This document shows, piece by piece, positions 27,183-34,938 of a stretch of DNA of 64,000 bases. Each line of letters starts with the position of its first letter. Position 1 is the first letter of the stretch. The DNA is taken from the NCBI GenBank assembly GCA_041619555.1, contig JBFKDQ010000012.1, positions 1-64,000 on the forward strand. The letters run 5' to 3'. The notes beneath the pieces are model-generated. The model searched no databases and was not told the DNA's origin. It was given only the letters and a program-made list of their open reading frames with translations. Source of the stretch: Oceanococcus sp041619555. GTDB lineage: Bacteria; Pseudomonadota; Gammaproteobacteria; Nevskiales; Oceanococcaceae. A program made the position numbers and the translations under genes.

Positions 27183-27660
27183 ACAGGTCCTCAGCCTGAA
27201 AGCCGGCCTGATTACGCATGACTGGCTGGACCTCGATGACGAGGCCCCCTTGCCGGATGCAGGGCGGAGCCTGCTCAGCCTGGAGCGATGGCTTCGGGAG
27301 GGTCCGGCTGCGGCACCTGGGCGCAGCCTGGGTCTCAAGCTGGCCAATACCTGCGATGTCGAATCCCTGGACGTCGACCTGGACGCCTGTACGCTGATCG
27401 CGCTCGAATTTCCAAGTTTTACCGACGGGCGCGCATTCAGCCAGGCCCGGCTGTTGCGGGAGCGCCTCGGGTTTAGGGGTGAAATCCGTGCATGCGGCGA
27501 CATTCTGTCGGATCAATTGCTGTATCTGGCGCGCTGCGGCTTCGATAGTGTTGCTCCGGCGGATCCAACCCAGCTAGGGCGCGCCAAAGAAGCGCTGAGC
27601 GAATTTTCCATTGCCTATCAGCCATCCGATTCCGGCCCCAGACTCCGCCTGGCGCTCTGA
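27175..27660 (+). CDS. DUF934 protein linked to sulfite reduction
   Basis: 161-residue protein of the DUF934 family, which regularly follows this type of cysI in gammaproteobacteria and is annotated only as probably involved in sulfite reduction. Features visible: LKLANTCDVESLDVD and ALEFPSFTDGRAFSQARLLRERLGFRGEIRA (the central family core, about 78-110), then GDILSDQLLYLARCGFDS. No known cofactor motif is seen. The start has a strong AAGGAGG embedded in the last codons of cysI, so the two are tightly co-translated. Confidence 0.88.
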   Translation: MSEQVLSLKAGLITHDWLDLDDEAPLPDAGRSLLSLERWLREGPAAAPGRSLGLKLANTCDVESLDVDLDACTLIALEFPSFTDGRAFSQARLLRERLGFRGEIRACGDILSDQLLYLARCGFDSVAPADPTQLGRAKEALSEFSIAYQPSDSGPRLRLAL

Positions 27661-27720
27661 GATGGCGACCAGCGCCTCGCCCCGACACGCTGTTCCGTTG
27701 CCACGCGCCGCAACGCCTGC

Positions 27721-28308
27721 ATGCGCCCCCCGCCCCGCCGCGCGCTGAGCATCATCATCCTGGCCGGTGGCCAGGGCACGCGGATGGGACGACGCGACAA
27801 GGCGCGCCTGCGTCTGCGCTCCAGCACGCTGCTCGCCCAGCTCTGTGCCAGCCTGCGACCCCAAGCGGCGGAAATCATCGTGGTGCGACGTCGCCCACGC
27901 GCCGCCCTTGGCCTGCCAGCCGGCCTCCGGCTGGCCTGGGACCGGCAGCGCGACCAGGGTCCGGTCGCCGGCCTGGAAGCCGGCCTGCGCCGCGCCCGGC
28001 ATGCCTGGTGCCTGTGCCTGCCGGTAGACAGCCTGCAGCCGCCGGCCAGCCTGCTACGGCAACTCTCGAACCAGCAAGGCCATGGCGCTTACGGCCAGGA
28101 CGGTGAAACGCCATGCTACCTGCATGCCCTGCTGCCCCGTCGGCTGCATTTTCGTCTGCATGAATTCCTCAACCATGGCGGTCGCTCCGCCGCCAATGCC
28201 TGCGCACGCCTTGATCTCGAAGCAATCGAGCTTGAGGCAGGCAACAGAACCGTCTGGAGCATCAATACGCGCACCCAATGGCGCCAGGTACGGCGGCGCT
28301 CACGATGA
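27721..28308 (+). CDS. mobA: Molybdenum cofactor guanylyltransferase
   Basis: Attaches GMP to molybdopterin to form the MGD cofactor. 195 residues. Nucleotide-binding motif LAGGQGTRMGRRDKARL at about 15-31; the metal-binding aspartate is in LPVDSLQPP near 102. The protein is unusually rich in Arg and Leu. The start is uncertain: the ATG at 27721 has no clear ribosome binding site. It ends with ATGA shared with moaA. Confidence 0.88.
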   Translation: MRPPPRRALSIIILAGGQGTRMGRRDKARLRLRSSTLLAQLCASLRPQAAEIIVVRRRPRAALGLPAGLRLAWDRQRDQGPVAGLEAGLRRARHAWCLCLPVDSLQPPASLLRQLSNQQGHGAYGQDGETPCYLHALLPRRLHFRLHEFLNHGGRSAANACARLDLEAIELEAGNRTVWSINTRTQWRQVRRRSR

Positions 28309-29276
28309 CTCTGCGCGACAGCCAGGGCCGGGCGCATCATAAACTCCGCATTTCGCTCACTGATCGCTGCAATTTCCGTTGCCCCTATTGCATGCCTGAA
28401 AAGCCACGCTGGATGCCCGCCAGCCAGCTGCTCAGCCGCGAAGAACTGCGCCGCATTGCCAGCATTTTCGTGCGTGATCTGGGCATCGAATGCATACGCC
28501 TGACCGGCGGCGAACCACTGCTGCGCCGCGATGTGATCGCGATCGTGGAAGATCTCGCGAGCCTCGAAGCGCAGGGCCTGCAACGCCTGTCGATGACATC
28601 CAATGGCGTGCGCCTCGCGCCGCTGGCACGCCAGCTGGCCGGCGCCGGCCTGCAGGACATCAATGTGTCCCTCGACTCTCTCGACCCGGCGCAATTCCAG
28701 CGCCTCAGCCGTGGCCGCTATGGACTGGCCGATGTGCTGACCGGGATTCGCGCAGCCCGGCAAGCCGGCCTGGGCGTCAAGCTCAATTGCGTCATCATCC
28801 GCGGCTACAACGAAGATCAGATCCTGCCCCTGCTGCACTGGTCACGGCAACACGAACTGGAATTGCGTTTCATCGAATTCATGCCGCTGGACGACGAGGC
28901 GCTCTGGACCCAGGAACGGGTGGTCAGCTCCGACGAAATCCTCGCCACGATCAACCAGGAGATGGCCTGCGAAGCGCTGCCTGCAGTTGGCTCGCCGGCA
29001 CGGCGCTACCGGTTGGCGAACGGTCAGGCGTTCGGCATCATCGCCACCGTCAGCGCACCATTTTGCGCACGCTGCGACAGACTGCGTCTGACCGCCAACG
29101 GTCGGCTCTATACCTGCCTGTTCGGCAAGGAAGGCACAGCGCTTCAGGGCCAGGCCGAAGACCCCGCCCGCCTGCGCGACATCATCCGCGATGCCGTGCT
29201 GCGCAAGCCAGCGGGCTATGTCGCCGAACCGGGCTATGCTGAACGTGAAGTCCGCATGTACCAACTTGGCGGCTGA
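28305..29276 (+). CDS. moaA: GTP 3',8-cyclase (radical SAM)
   Basis: First step of molybdenum cofactor synthesis: radical cyclisation of GTP. The ATG at 28305 overlaps the mobA stop (ATGA) and gives 323 residues. N-terminal radical-SAM cluster motif CNFRCPYC at about 23-30; C-terminal second 4Fe-4S cluster in CARCDRLRLTANGRLYTC near 257-274. The C-terminal Gly-Gly (YQLGG) needed for activity is intact. Its product is processed by the MoaC domain at 30032. Confidence 0.97.
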   Translation: MTLRDSQGRAHHKLRISLTDRCNFRCPYCMPEKPRWMPASQLLSREELRRIASIFVRDLGIECIRLTGGEPLLRRDVIAIVEDLASLEAQGLQRLSMTSNGVRLAPLARQLAGAGLQDINVSLDSLDPAQFQRLSRGRYGLADVLTGIRAARQAGLGVKLNCVIIRGYNEDQILPLLHWSRQHELELRFIEFMPLDDEALWTQERVVSSDEILATINQEMACEALPAVGSPARRYRLANGQAFGIIATVSAPFCARCDRLRLTANGRLYTCLFGKEGTALQGQAEDPARLRDIIRDAVLRKPAGYVAEPGYAEREVRMYQLGG

Positions 29277-29366
29277 AGTCAGCAGCGCGCGGCCTGAGAA
29301 ATATTTGACCTGTCTTCGCGCCCGCAGTCACACCGCTGTGCAAGCCCCCACGGTAAACTCCCCGTC

Positions 29367-29609
29367 ATGAATCTGATTCTGATCCCCTACGGCCCGCTCG
29401 TTGATGTCCTTGGCGAGGGCCCGCTCAACATCGAATGCCCGGCCACCACCGCAGCAGAGTTGTTGGCCTGGCTGCATCAGCAGTACCCGGCCCTGCAGGC
29501 CTGGCGTGGTCGCATTGCCTGCGGCCTTGGGGATGAACTGCTGCGTGCCGCCTCGCCGCTTGGCGAAGCTCAGCGCATCGCCCTGATTCCCCCGGTTAGC
29601 GGAGGTTGA
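29367..29609 (+). CDS. moaD: Molybdopterin synthase sulfur-carrier subunit
   Basis: 80-residue ubiquitin-like protein that carries sulfur as a C-terminal thiocarboxylate. Ends in PPVSGG, the required Gly-Gly. Core features TAAELLAWLHQQYPALQ and AQRIALIPPVSGG are typical. The final two glycine codons (GGAGGT) also form the Shine-Dalgarno for moaE. Starts 90 nt after moaA; a possible -10 TAAACT lies at 29354-29359. Confidence 0.95.
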   Translation: MNLILIPYGPLVDVLGEGPLNIECPATTAAELLAWLHQQYPALQAWRGRIACGLGDELLRAASPLGEAQRIALIPPVSGG

Positions 29610-30035
29610 ATGAAACATTTGTGTAACGGGCCGATCGCCCTTGAAGCCCTGCTGGCCTGTGACGATCCAGCCTGCGGCGCCGCCCTGCTCTTCACCGGCT
29701 GCGTGCGCGAGCACAACGAGGGCCGCGCCGTCAGCGGCATGCTGTACACCGCCCACGAAAGACTCGCGGACAAGGCCTTGGCGGACATTTGCAGCGAAGC
29801 GCTGCAGCAGTTCGAGATCCGCTCCTGTCGGATCATCCATCGCCTGGGCGAACTGCGCCTCGGCGACATCAGTGTCGCCATTGCCGTTCAGTCCGCCCAC
29901 CGCCCCGCCGCCTACGAGGCCTCACGCTGGGCGATCGAGGCGATCAAACAGCGCGTTCCGATCTGGAAGAAGGAACATTACATCGATGGCGCCAGCCGCC
30001 ACCTCGACGGCCACACCCTGGATGCCGCCCTGTGA
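29610..30035 (+). CDS. moaE: Molybdopterin synthase catalytic subunit
   Basis: 141 residues; with MoaD converts cyclic pyranopterin monophosphate to molybdopterin. Conserved GAALLFTGCVREHNEGR at about 23-39, IIHRLGELRLGD at about 75-86, SAHRPAAYEASRWAIEAIKQRVPIWKKE (about 95-122), with the catalytic lysines in the KQRVPIWKKE part. Starts immediately after the moaD stop and ends on GTGA shared with the next gene. Confidence 0.97.
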   Translation: MKHLCNGPIALEALLACDDPACGAALLFTGCVREHNEGRAVSGMLYTAHERLADKALADICSEALQQFEIRSCRIIHRLGELRLGDISVAIAVQSAHRPAAYEASRWAIEAIKQRVPIWKKEHYIDGASRHLDGHTLDAAL

Positions 30036-30964
30036 GAGACATCAGCCAGAAACCCAGCACCTTGCGCATGGCCCGAGCCGAAGCCTGGGTGCGCATGCCG
30101 GCGGACTGTCGGCAGCGCATCGAACAGGGCACCCTCGACAAGGGCGATGTTCGCGAAGCCGCCCGCGTCGCCGGCCTGATGGGCATCAAACGTTGCTGGG
30201 AGTTGCTACCCCATTGCCACCCCATCCCCCTGCAGCACAGTGCGGTGGACTTCGAACTCAGCGATGAGGGACTGCGAATCGAGACCATGGTCGCCACCAT
30301 CGGCCCCACCGGGGTCGAGATGGAGGCGCTCAGCGGCGTCAGCATCGCCGCCCTGACGGTATACGACATGCTCAAGCCGCATGCCGGAATGGATCTGAGC
30401 ATCGATTCCATGCGTCTGCTGGAAAAAACCGGCGGCAAGTCCGACTTTCGCCGCCACCTCAAACGCGCGCAGCGCGCCTGCGTGATCACCGTCTCCACCG
30501 AGGTGACCCAGGGCAGCAAGGCGGACAGCGCAGCGAACTGGCTGCATCAGGCCCTGGAGCAGGCCGGATTCGCCCCGTTGCAGCGGCTGCAGGTGGCGGC
30601 CGATGCCAACGCCATCACCCGGGCCGTCGGCGACGCCGTGGCGCAGGATTGCGCGCTGATTGCCACCGTAGGCGGCACCGGCCTGTCCCAGGATGACTGC
30701 TGTGTCGAGGCGGTCACACCCTTGCTGGAACGCCAGATCCCCGGCCTGATGGAAACCGCCCGCCAGTTCGGCCAACAGCGCACGCCGCTGGCCCTGATTT
30801 CACGCGGGGTCGCAGGCCAGATCGGTCACACTCTGCTCGTCACGCTGCCCGGCAGCCGGGGGGGCGTGGAACAGAGCTGGCAGGCCATCGCGATCGGCAC
30901 CCTGCACGCGATCGGCGTGATCCGCCGCCCCCTGGCCAGCCAGGACGGATCAGCCGGGGCCTGA
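30032..30964 (+). CDS. moaC: Bifunctional MoaC / MoaB-MogA fusion
   Basis: 310-residue fusion from a GTG at 30032 that overlaps the moaE stop. Residues 1-140 are MoaC (cyclic pyranopterin monophosphate synthase): DISQKPSTLRMARAEAW, KGDV, LPHCHPIPL, GPTGVEMEALSG, YDML and RLLEKTGGKS. Residues about 146-300 are a MoaB/MogA molybdopterin adenylyltransferase domain: VITVST, VGGTGLSQDD (Asp222 aligns with the essential MogA Asp), IPGLMETAR and LPGS. The domain is somewhat divergent, for example AADAN where MogA has PDE-type residues. MoaC/MogA fusions are known in other bacteria; here it removes the need for a separate mog gene. Confidence 0.93.
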   Translation: MRDISQKPSTLRMARAEAWVRMPADCRQRIEQGTLDKGDVREAARVAGLMGIKRCWELLPHCHPIPLQHSAVDFELSDEGLRIETMVATIGPTGVEMEALSGVSIAALTVYDMLKPHAGMDLSIDSMRLLEKTGGKSDFRRHLKRAQRACVITVSTEVTQGSKADSAANWLHQALEQAGFAPLQRLQVAADANAITRAVGDAVAQDCALIATVGGTGLSQDDCCVEAVTPLLERQIPGLMETARQFGQQRTPLALISRGVAGQIGHTLLVTLPGSRGGVEQSWQAIAIGTLHAIGVIRRPLASQDGSAGA

Positions 30965-31003
30965 GACCAGGAGCAGCGCCGCCCCGAACGCTGCGCTTGC
31001 CCC

Positions 31004-32278
31004 TCAGACCGGAGGCAGCACCAAAGGACCGCGCCAGTAGGGCGCCAGAGCCTCCGGCAGCCGGATGCTGCCATCGGCCTGCTGGCCATTTTCCAGCAAT
31101 GCCAGAAGGGTCCGCCCCACCGCCAGGCCGGAGCCATTGAGGGTGTGTACCAGTTCCGGCTTCTTCTGCTCGGGGCTGCGCCAGCGCGCCTGCAGGCGAC
31201 GGGCCTGGAAATCCAGGAAGTTGCTGCAGGACGAAATCTCCCGATAGGTCTGCTGTGAGGGCAGCCAGACTTCCAGATCATAGGTCTTGGCGGCGGAGAA
31301 ACCGAGGTCGCCGGTGCACAGGCTCACCGTGCGATACGGCAGCTCCAGCAGCTGCAGAATGGTTTCGGCGTCCGCGGTCAGTTGTTCCAGTGCATTCCAG
31401 GACTGCGAAGGGTGCACGATCTGCACCAGTTCGACCTTCTCGAACTGATGCTGCCGGATCAGGCCACGGGTATCACGACCGTGCGAGCCGGCCTCCGAAC
31501 GAAAACACGGGGTGTGGGCAACGAACTTCAGCGGCAGATCCGCCAGGTCACTGATGTGATCGCGCACCAGATTGGTCACCGGCACTTCGGCCGTAGGCGC
31601 CAGGTACCAGTCGGTCCCCTGCAATGCGAACAGATCTTCCTCGAACTTGGGCAACTGACCGGTACCCTGCAGACTGTCGCGATTGACGATGTAGGGCACG
31701 TAGACTTCTTGGTAACCATGCTGCTCGGTGTGCACGTCCAACATGAACTGCACCAGGGCGCGTTGCAGTCTCGCCAGCGCACCCTTGAGCACCACGAAAC
31801 GTGCGCCGGTAATCTGCGCGGCAGCGGCGAAATCGATGCCACCGATCGCTTCGCCCAGCGCCACATGGTCGAGCGCTTCCGGATTGCGATTCACCTCACC
31901 CCAGCGACGGATTTCGACGTTATCCGCTTCGCTGTCGCCTTTCGGCACATCATCCGCCGGCAGATTCGGGATGCGCAAGCTCCAGTCCTGCATTCGCTGG
32001 CGGATCTCTTCCAACTGCTGCTTGAGGCCGTCGAGCTCCTCGCCCAGGGCTGCCATTTCCTCCCGCAAAGGCGCGATATCGGCTCCTGCCGCCTTGAGTT
32101 TGCCGATTTCCCTGGAACGCGCATTGCGCTGAGCCTGCAGTTCTTCGGTGCGCGTCTGCGTCGCCTTGCGTTCCTGCTCCAGGCCATGGAATTCGTCGAC
32201 ATCGAGCGCGAACCCGCGCCGTGCGAGCGCCTGGGTCACGGCCTCGATATCCGTGCGTAATAGTTTGGGCTCCAGCAT
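31004..32278 (-). CDS. serS: Seryl-tRNA synthetase
   Basis: Charges tRNA(Ser). 424 residues. An N-terminal antiparallel coiled coil (about 28-105) is followed by the class II core: motif 2 at PCFRSEAGSHGRDTRGLIRQ near 257-276, the EISSCSNFLDFQARR segment near 345-359 and motif 3 LNGSGLAVGRTLLALLEN near 381-398. Terminal gene of the ftsK-lolA-rarA-crcB-serS run; its end converges with moaC. A 6-bp stem at 30973-30994 without a T tract lies between them. Confidence 0.98.
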   Translation of the reverse strand: MLEPKLLRTDIEAVTQALARRGFALDVDEFHGLEQERKATQTRTEELQAQRNARSREIGKLKAAGADIAPLREEMAALGEELDGLKQQLEEIRQRMQDWSLRIPNLPADDVPKGDSEADNVEIRRWGEVNRNPEALDHVALGEAIGGIDFAAAAQITGARFVVLKGALARLQRALVQFMLDVHTEQHGYQEVYVPYIVNRDSLQGTGQLPKFEEDLFALQGTDWYLAPTAEVPVTNLVRDHISDLADLPLKFVAHTPCFRSEAGSHGRDTRGLIRQHQFEKVELVQIVHPSQSWNALEQLTADAETILQLLELPYRTVSLCTGDLGFSAAKTYDLEVWLPSQQTYREISSCSNFLDFQARRLQARWRSPEQKKPELVHTLNGSGLAVGRTLLALLENGQQADGSIRLPEALAPYWRGPLVLPPV

Positions 32279-32311
32279 GCGTACGTACTTCTGGGAAAAA
32301 GGCCGGCAATT

Positions 32312-32680
32312 TTACATGAGGCGCCGGGCCAGTATCAGGCCAAGCAAGGCGGCGCCGAGAGACAGGATCACGGTGGTGCTCATGTAAATGAAAAAAGCGC
32401 TGTAACGCCCGCCGTCCAGCAGCCGTATGGCATCGAGCGAAAAGGTCGAAAAGGTCGTGAATCCCCCGAGGATCCCGACCACGAGGAAAACATACACCGG
32501 ATGATCGGTCCCCAGACGTCCACCCACCCAGACAAACAGCAGACCGATCATCAGGCTGCCGGAAACATTCGCGAGCAGTGGCGCATAGGGAAAACTGGCG
32601 CCCTCCAGCAGGCGGCTCAAGGCGTAGCGCAGACAGGCCCCCAGGGCGCCGCCGAGGGCCACCGCAAACCAGACCATCAT
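32312..32680 (-). CDS. crcB: Fluoride ion channel CrcB/Fluc
   Basis: 122-residue dual-topology membrane protein exporting fluoride. Four TM segments (about 3-22, 32-52, 64-86 and 96-119). Signature GGFTTFSTFSLD at about 72-83 carries the central Phe and Thr/Ser residues of the Fluc pore and Na+ site; conserved NVSGS near 39. It overlaps the rarA stop by 4 nt, so no fluoride riboswitch can precede it. Confidence 0.96.
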   Translation of the reverse strand: MMVWFAVALGGALGACLRYALSRLLEGASFPYAPLLANVSGSLMIGLLFVWVGGRLGTDHPVYVFLVVGILGGFTTFSTFSLDAIRLLDGGRYSAFFIYMSTTVILSLGAALLGLILARRLM

Positions 32681-33981
32681 AGCTTGCCTCGATGCCGGGC
32701 GCGGCGCGATGCCTGGTGCGCCGCCAGGCTGTCCTGCTGTGCCTTGCGAATCCGCTGCAGCTTGTCTTCGATGCTCTTTTCCAGCCCCTGGTTGCCGGGC
32801 TGGTAATACGTCTGCCCGAGCAATTCATCCGGCAGGTAATGCTCACCCCAGGCGACGCCTTGAGGTTCGTCATGCGCATAGCGATAGCCATCTCCATGGC
32901 CCAGTTGTTTCTGCAGGCCGGTGGCCGCATTGCGCAGATGCGCCGGCACCGGCAGGCTGCCGTGCCGCTGCACTGCGGCCTGCGCCTGCCCCCAGGCGAC
33001 ATACACCGCATTGCTCTTCGGAGCGCAGGCCAGATAGACCGCCGCCTGGGCGAGCGCAAGATCGCCCTCGGGGCTGCCCAGACGCTCCCACACCTCGGCC
33101 GCATCCAGGCACAGACCGAGCAGGCGCGGATCGGCATTGCCGATATCCTCGCTGGCCATGCGGATCAATCGACGGGCGACATAGCGCGGATCGCAGCCGC
33201 CATCCAGCATGCGTGCGAGCCAGTACAGGGCGGCATCCGGGTCGCTGCCCCGCACCGACTTATGGAGTGCCGAAATCTGTTCGTAGAACACATCACCGGC
33301 TTTGTCGAAAGCCCGCGGCTGTGCGCGCAAGGCCAGTTCCACCGTCGCACTGTCGATGTGTCCGTCACGGGCCAGACTGGCGACCTGCTCCAGCATGCCC
33401 AGTGCACGCCGGGCATCGCCATCGGCCAGTTCGACCAGACGGCTGCGGGCCTCTGGCGCAAGCACAAACTCGCCGTGCAGCCCCTGCGGCGCGTTCAGCG
33501 CACGCTCGATCACGGCCACCAGCGCTTCGGCATTCAGGCTTTCCAGGACCACCACCTGCAATCTCGACAGCAAGGCGCGATTGATGCTGAACGAAGGGTT
33601 TTCCGTGGTCGCACCGAAAAAGACAATGCGGCCGCTCTCCAGCCACGGCAGCAAGGCATCCTGCTGGCCTTTGTTGAAGCGATGCACCTCATCCATGAAC
33701 AGCACGCCGGCGGGCTGCTCGGGCAAGGCCTCCACCGCGGCGCGCAGATCCTTTACGCCACTATGCACCGCCGACAAAAAAGCGATGTCACGCCCGCTTT
33801 CCTGCGCCAGGACCTGCGCCAGCGTGGTCTTGCCTACACCAGGTGGCCCCCAGAACAGCAAGCAGGGCAGCTGCCCCTGCTGCAGGCGGCGGCGCAATCC
33901 ACCTTGCGAATCCAGCAGACGTGGTTGCCCGACGATCTCGTCGAGGCAACGGGGACGCATCCGCTCGGCCAGGGGTTTCAA
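32677..33981 (-). CDS. rarA: Replication-associated recombination ATPase RarA (MgsA)
   Basis: AAA+ clamp-loader-like ATPase acting at stalled forks. I choose the TTG at 33981, which forms a TTGA overlap with the upstream gene's stop and gives 434 residues starting KPLAERMRPRCLDEIVGQ, the normal RarA opening; frame upstream of this is not homologous. Walker A GPPGVGKTT near 48-56, Walker B VLFMDEVHRF near 98-107, sensor 1 FFGATTENPSFSIN near 123-136. C-terminal helical tetramerisation part ends near 430. Confidence 0.95.
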   Translation of the reverse strand: MKPLAERMRPRCLDEIVGQPRLLDSQGGLRRRLQQGQLPCLLFWGPPGVGKTTLAQVLAQESGRDIAFLSAVHSGVKDLRAAVEALPEQPAGVLFMDEVHRFNKGQQDALLPWLESGRIVFFGATTENPSFSINRALLSRLQVVVLESLNAEALVAVIERALNAPQGLHGEFVLAPEARSRLVELADGDARRALGMLEQVASLARDGHIDSATVELALRAQPRAFDKAGDVFYEQISALHKSVRGSDPDAALYWLARMLDGGCDPRYVARRLIRMASEDIGNADPRLLGLCLDAAEVWERLGSPEGDLALAQAAVYLACAPKSNAVYVAWGQAQAAVQRHGSLPVPAHLRNAATGLQKQLGHGDGYRYAHDEPQGVAWGEHYLPDELLGQTYYQPGNQGLEKSIEDKLQRIRKAQQDSLAAHQASRRARHRGKL

Positions 33982-34337
33982 ACACGCACCCCGGCCGGCC
34001 GCAACAGACCGACACCCAGCCACCAGCCCAGGCCGGCACCGAGCAGGTCGGCCAGCCAGTCCAGAATATCGGCGCTGCGCCAGTCGGTCAGGCCCTGCAG
34101 CAGTTCGATCAGGCCACCGAATCCGGCCAGGAGCAGCAAAACCGCCAGCAGTTCCGTCCGCAGGCCCAGCCACAGCCCAGCGCCAAGAAACATCAGCAGA
34201 TGCACCAGCTTGTCCATCCAGGGCGGTGACGGAACCGCCGTGTCCAGATCCAGCGGCAACAGGCACAGACCGCTGCAGACGATCAGCCAGACGAGACCGC
34301 CGGCAAACCAGACCAGCTCAGGAATCCGCACGCTCAT
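33978..34337 (-). CDS. VanZ-like family membrane protein
   Basis: 119-residue membrane protein with four hydrophobic segments and the VanZ-like pattern: Asp-Lys and His near the start of TM2 (MDKLVHLLMFLGAGLWLG), Glu-Gln in TM3 (LIELLQGLTDWRSAD) and Asp before TM4. I prefer the ATG at 34337; an ATG at 34352 would add five residues. Either start lies inside lolA, so it is translated by coupling. Function in this context is unknown; VanZ itself is tied to teicoplanin resistance but most relatives are not. Confidence 0.8.
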   Translation of the reverse strand: MSVRIPELVWFAGGLVWLIVCSGLCLLPLDLDTAVPSPPWMDKLVHLLMFLGAGLWLGLRTELLAVLLLLAGFGGLIELLQGLTDWRSADILDWLADLLGAGLGWWLGVGLLRPAGVRV

Positions 34338-34938
34338 CCACGATCGTGACATGGTCCGGGACCTGCATCTGGAAGCGCCGCGAATCCAGTTGGGGGTTGA
34401 CCTGCAAGTCGTGCAGTTCGATCACCGTGGTCTGCCCCAGGCGGTCCTTGAGGAGAATGCGCTGCGGCCCCTGGCGCAGCAGGCCGATGTCGATCTGGGA
34501 GAAATCCGAATCCGCCGAACGAGGCCGCAGCCGCAGCCATTCGAGTTGTTCGGCATCCGGCAGCCGCTGAATGTCGAATTGCTCCAGTTGGCTCAGGTCG
34601 CCCCCCAGCAACTCCGCCGGGCTGCCGCTCAGGCTCGAAGCCGCATCCCGCACCGTGACCTGGCGCAGATCGACGTCGTAGTGCCACAGGCGCTCGCCAT
34701 CCGAACCCAATTCCAGGTTATAGGGCGTGTCATACAGCCACAGGAACCGGCCCGGCCGCTGCAGCCACAGTCGTCCCGCATAGCGCTCCAAGGTCTCGCC
34801 ATCCTCATCCAGCAGGCGCTGCTCAAAATCTGCCGCCAGCGCGCTGACGCCCGCATAAAACGTCCGCAGATTCTCCTCCGGCTCCGCCCGCAACGACGCG
34901 CAAAACAAGGCCAGAACCACGATCAGCAGGCCGCGCAT
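34318..34938 (-). CDS. lolA: Outer-membrane lipoprotein carrier LolA
   Basis: Periplasmic chaperone moving lipoproteins from LolCDE to LolB. 206 residues with a signal peptide cleaved after about residue 18 (CASLRA). Typical LolA features: DFEQRLLDEDGETLERYAGRLWLQRPGRFLWLY (about 37-69), then a YDVDLRQVTVRD strand and GGDLSQLEQF. The ATG overlaps the ftsK stop by TGATG, the usual ftsK-lolA pair. Confidence 0.95.
   Translation of the reverse strand: MRGLLIVVLALFCASLRAEPEENLRTFYAGVSALAADFEQRLLDEDGETLERYAGRLWLQRPGRFLWLYDTPYNLELGSDGERLWHYDVDLRQVTVRDAASSLSGSPAELLGGDLSQLEQFDIQRLPDAEQLEWLRLRPRSADSDFSQIDIGLLRQGPQRILLKDRLGQTTVIELHDLQVNPQLDSRRFQMQVPDHVTIVDERADS

Noticed and set aside
32312..32680. Fluoride riboswitch upstream of crcB
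   Set aside because: crcB starts inside the rarA stop region, leaving no leader for a riboswitch.
32677..34266. Longer start for RarA (529 codons)
   Set aside because: The extra 95 residues are Arg/Gly/Ala-rich sequence overlapping the VanZ-like gene in another frame; the TTG at 33981 fits the family.
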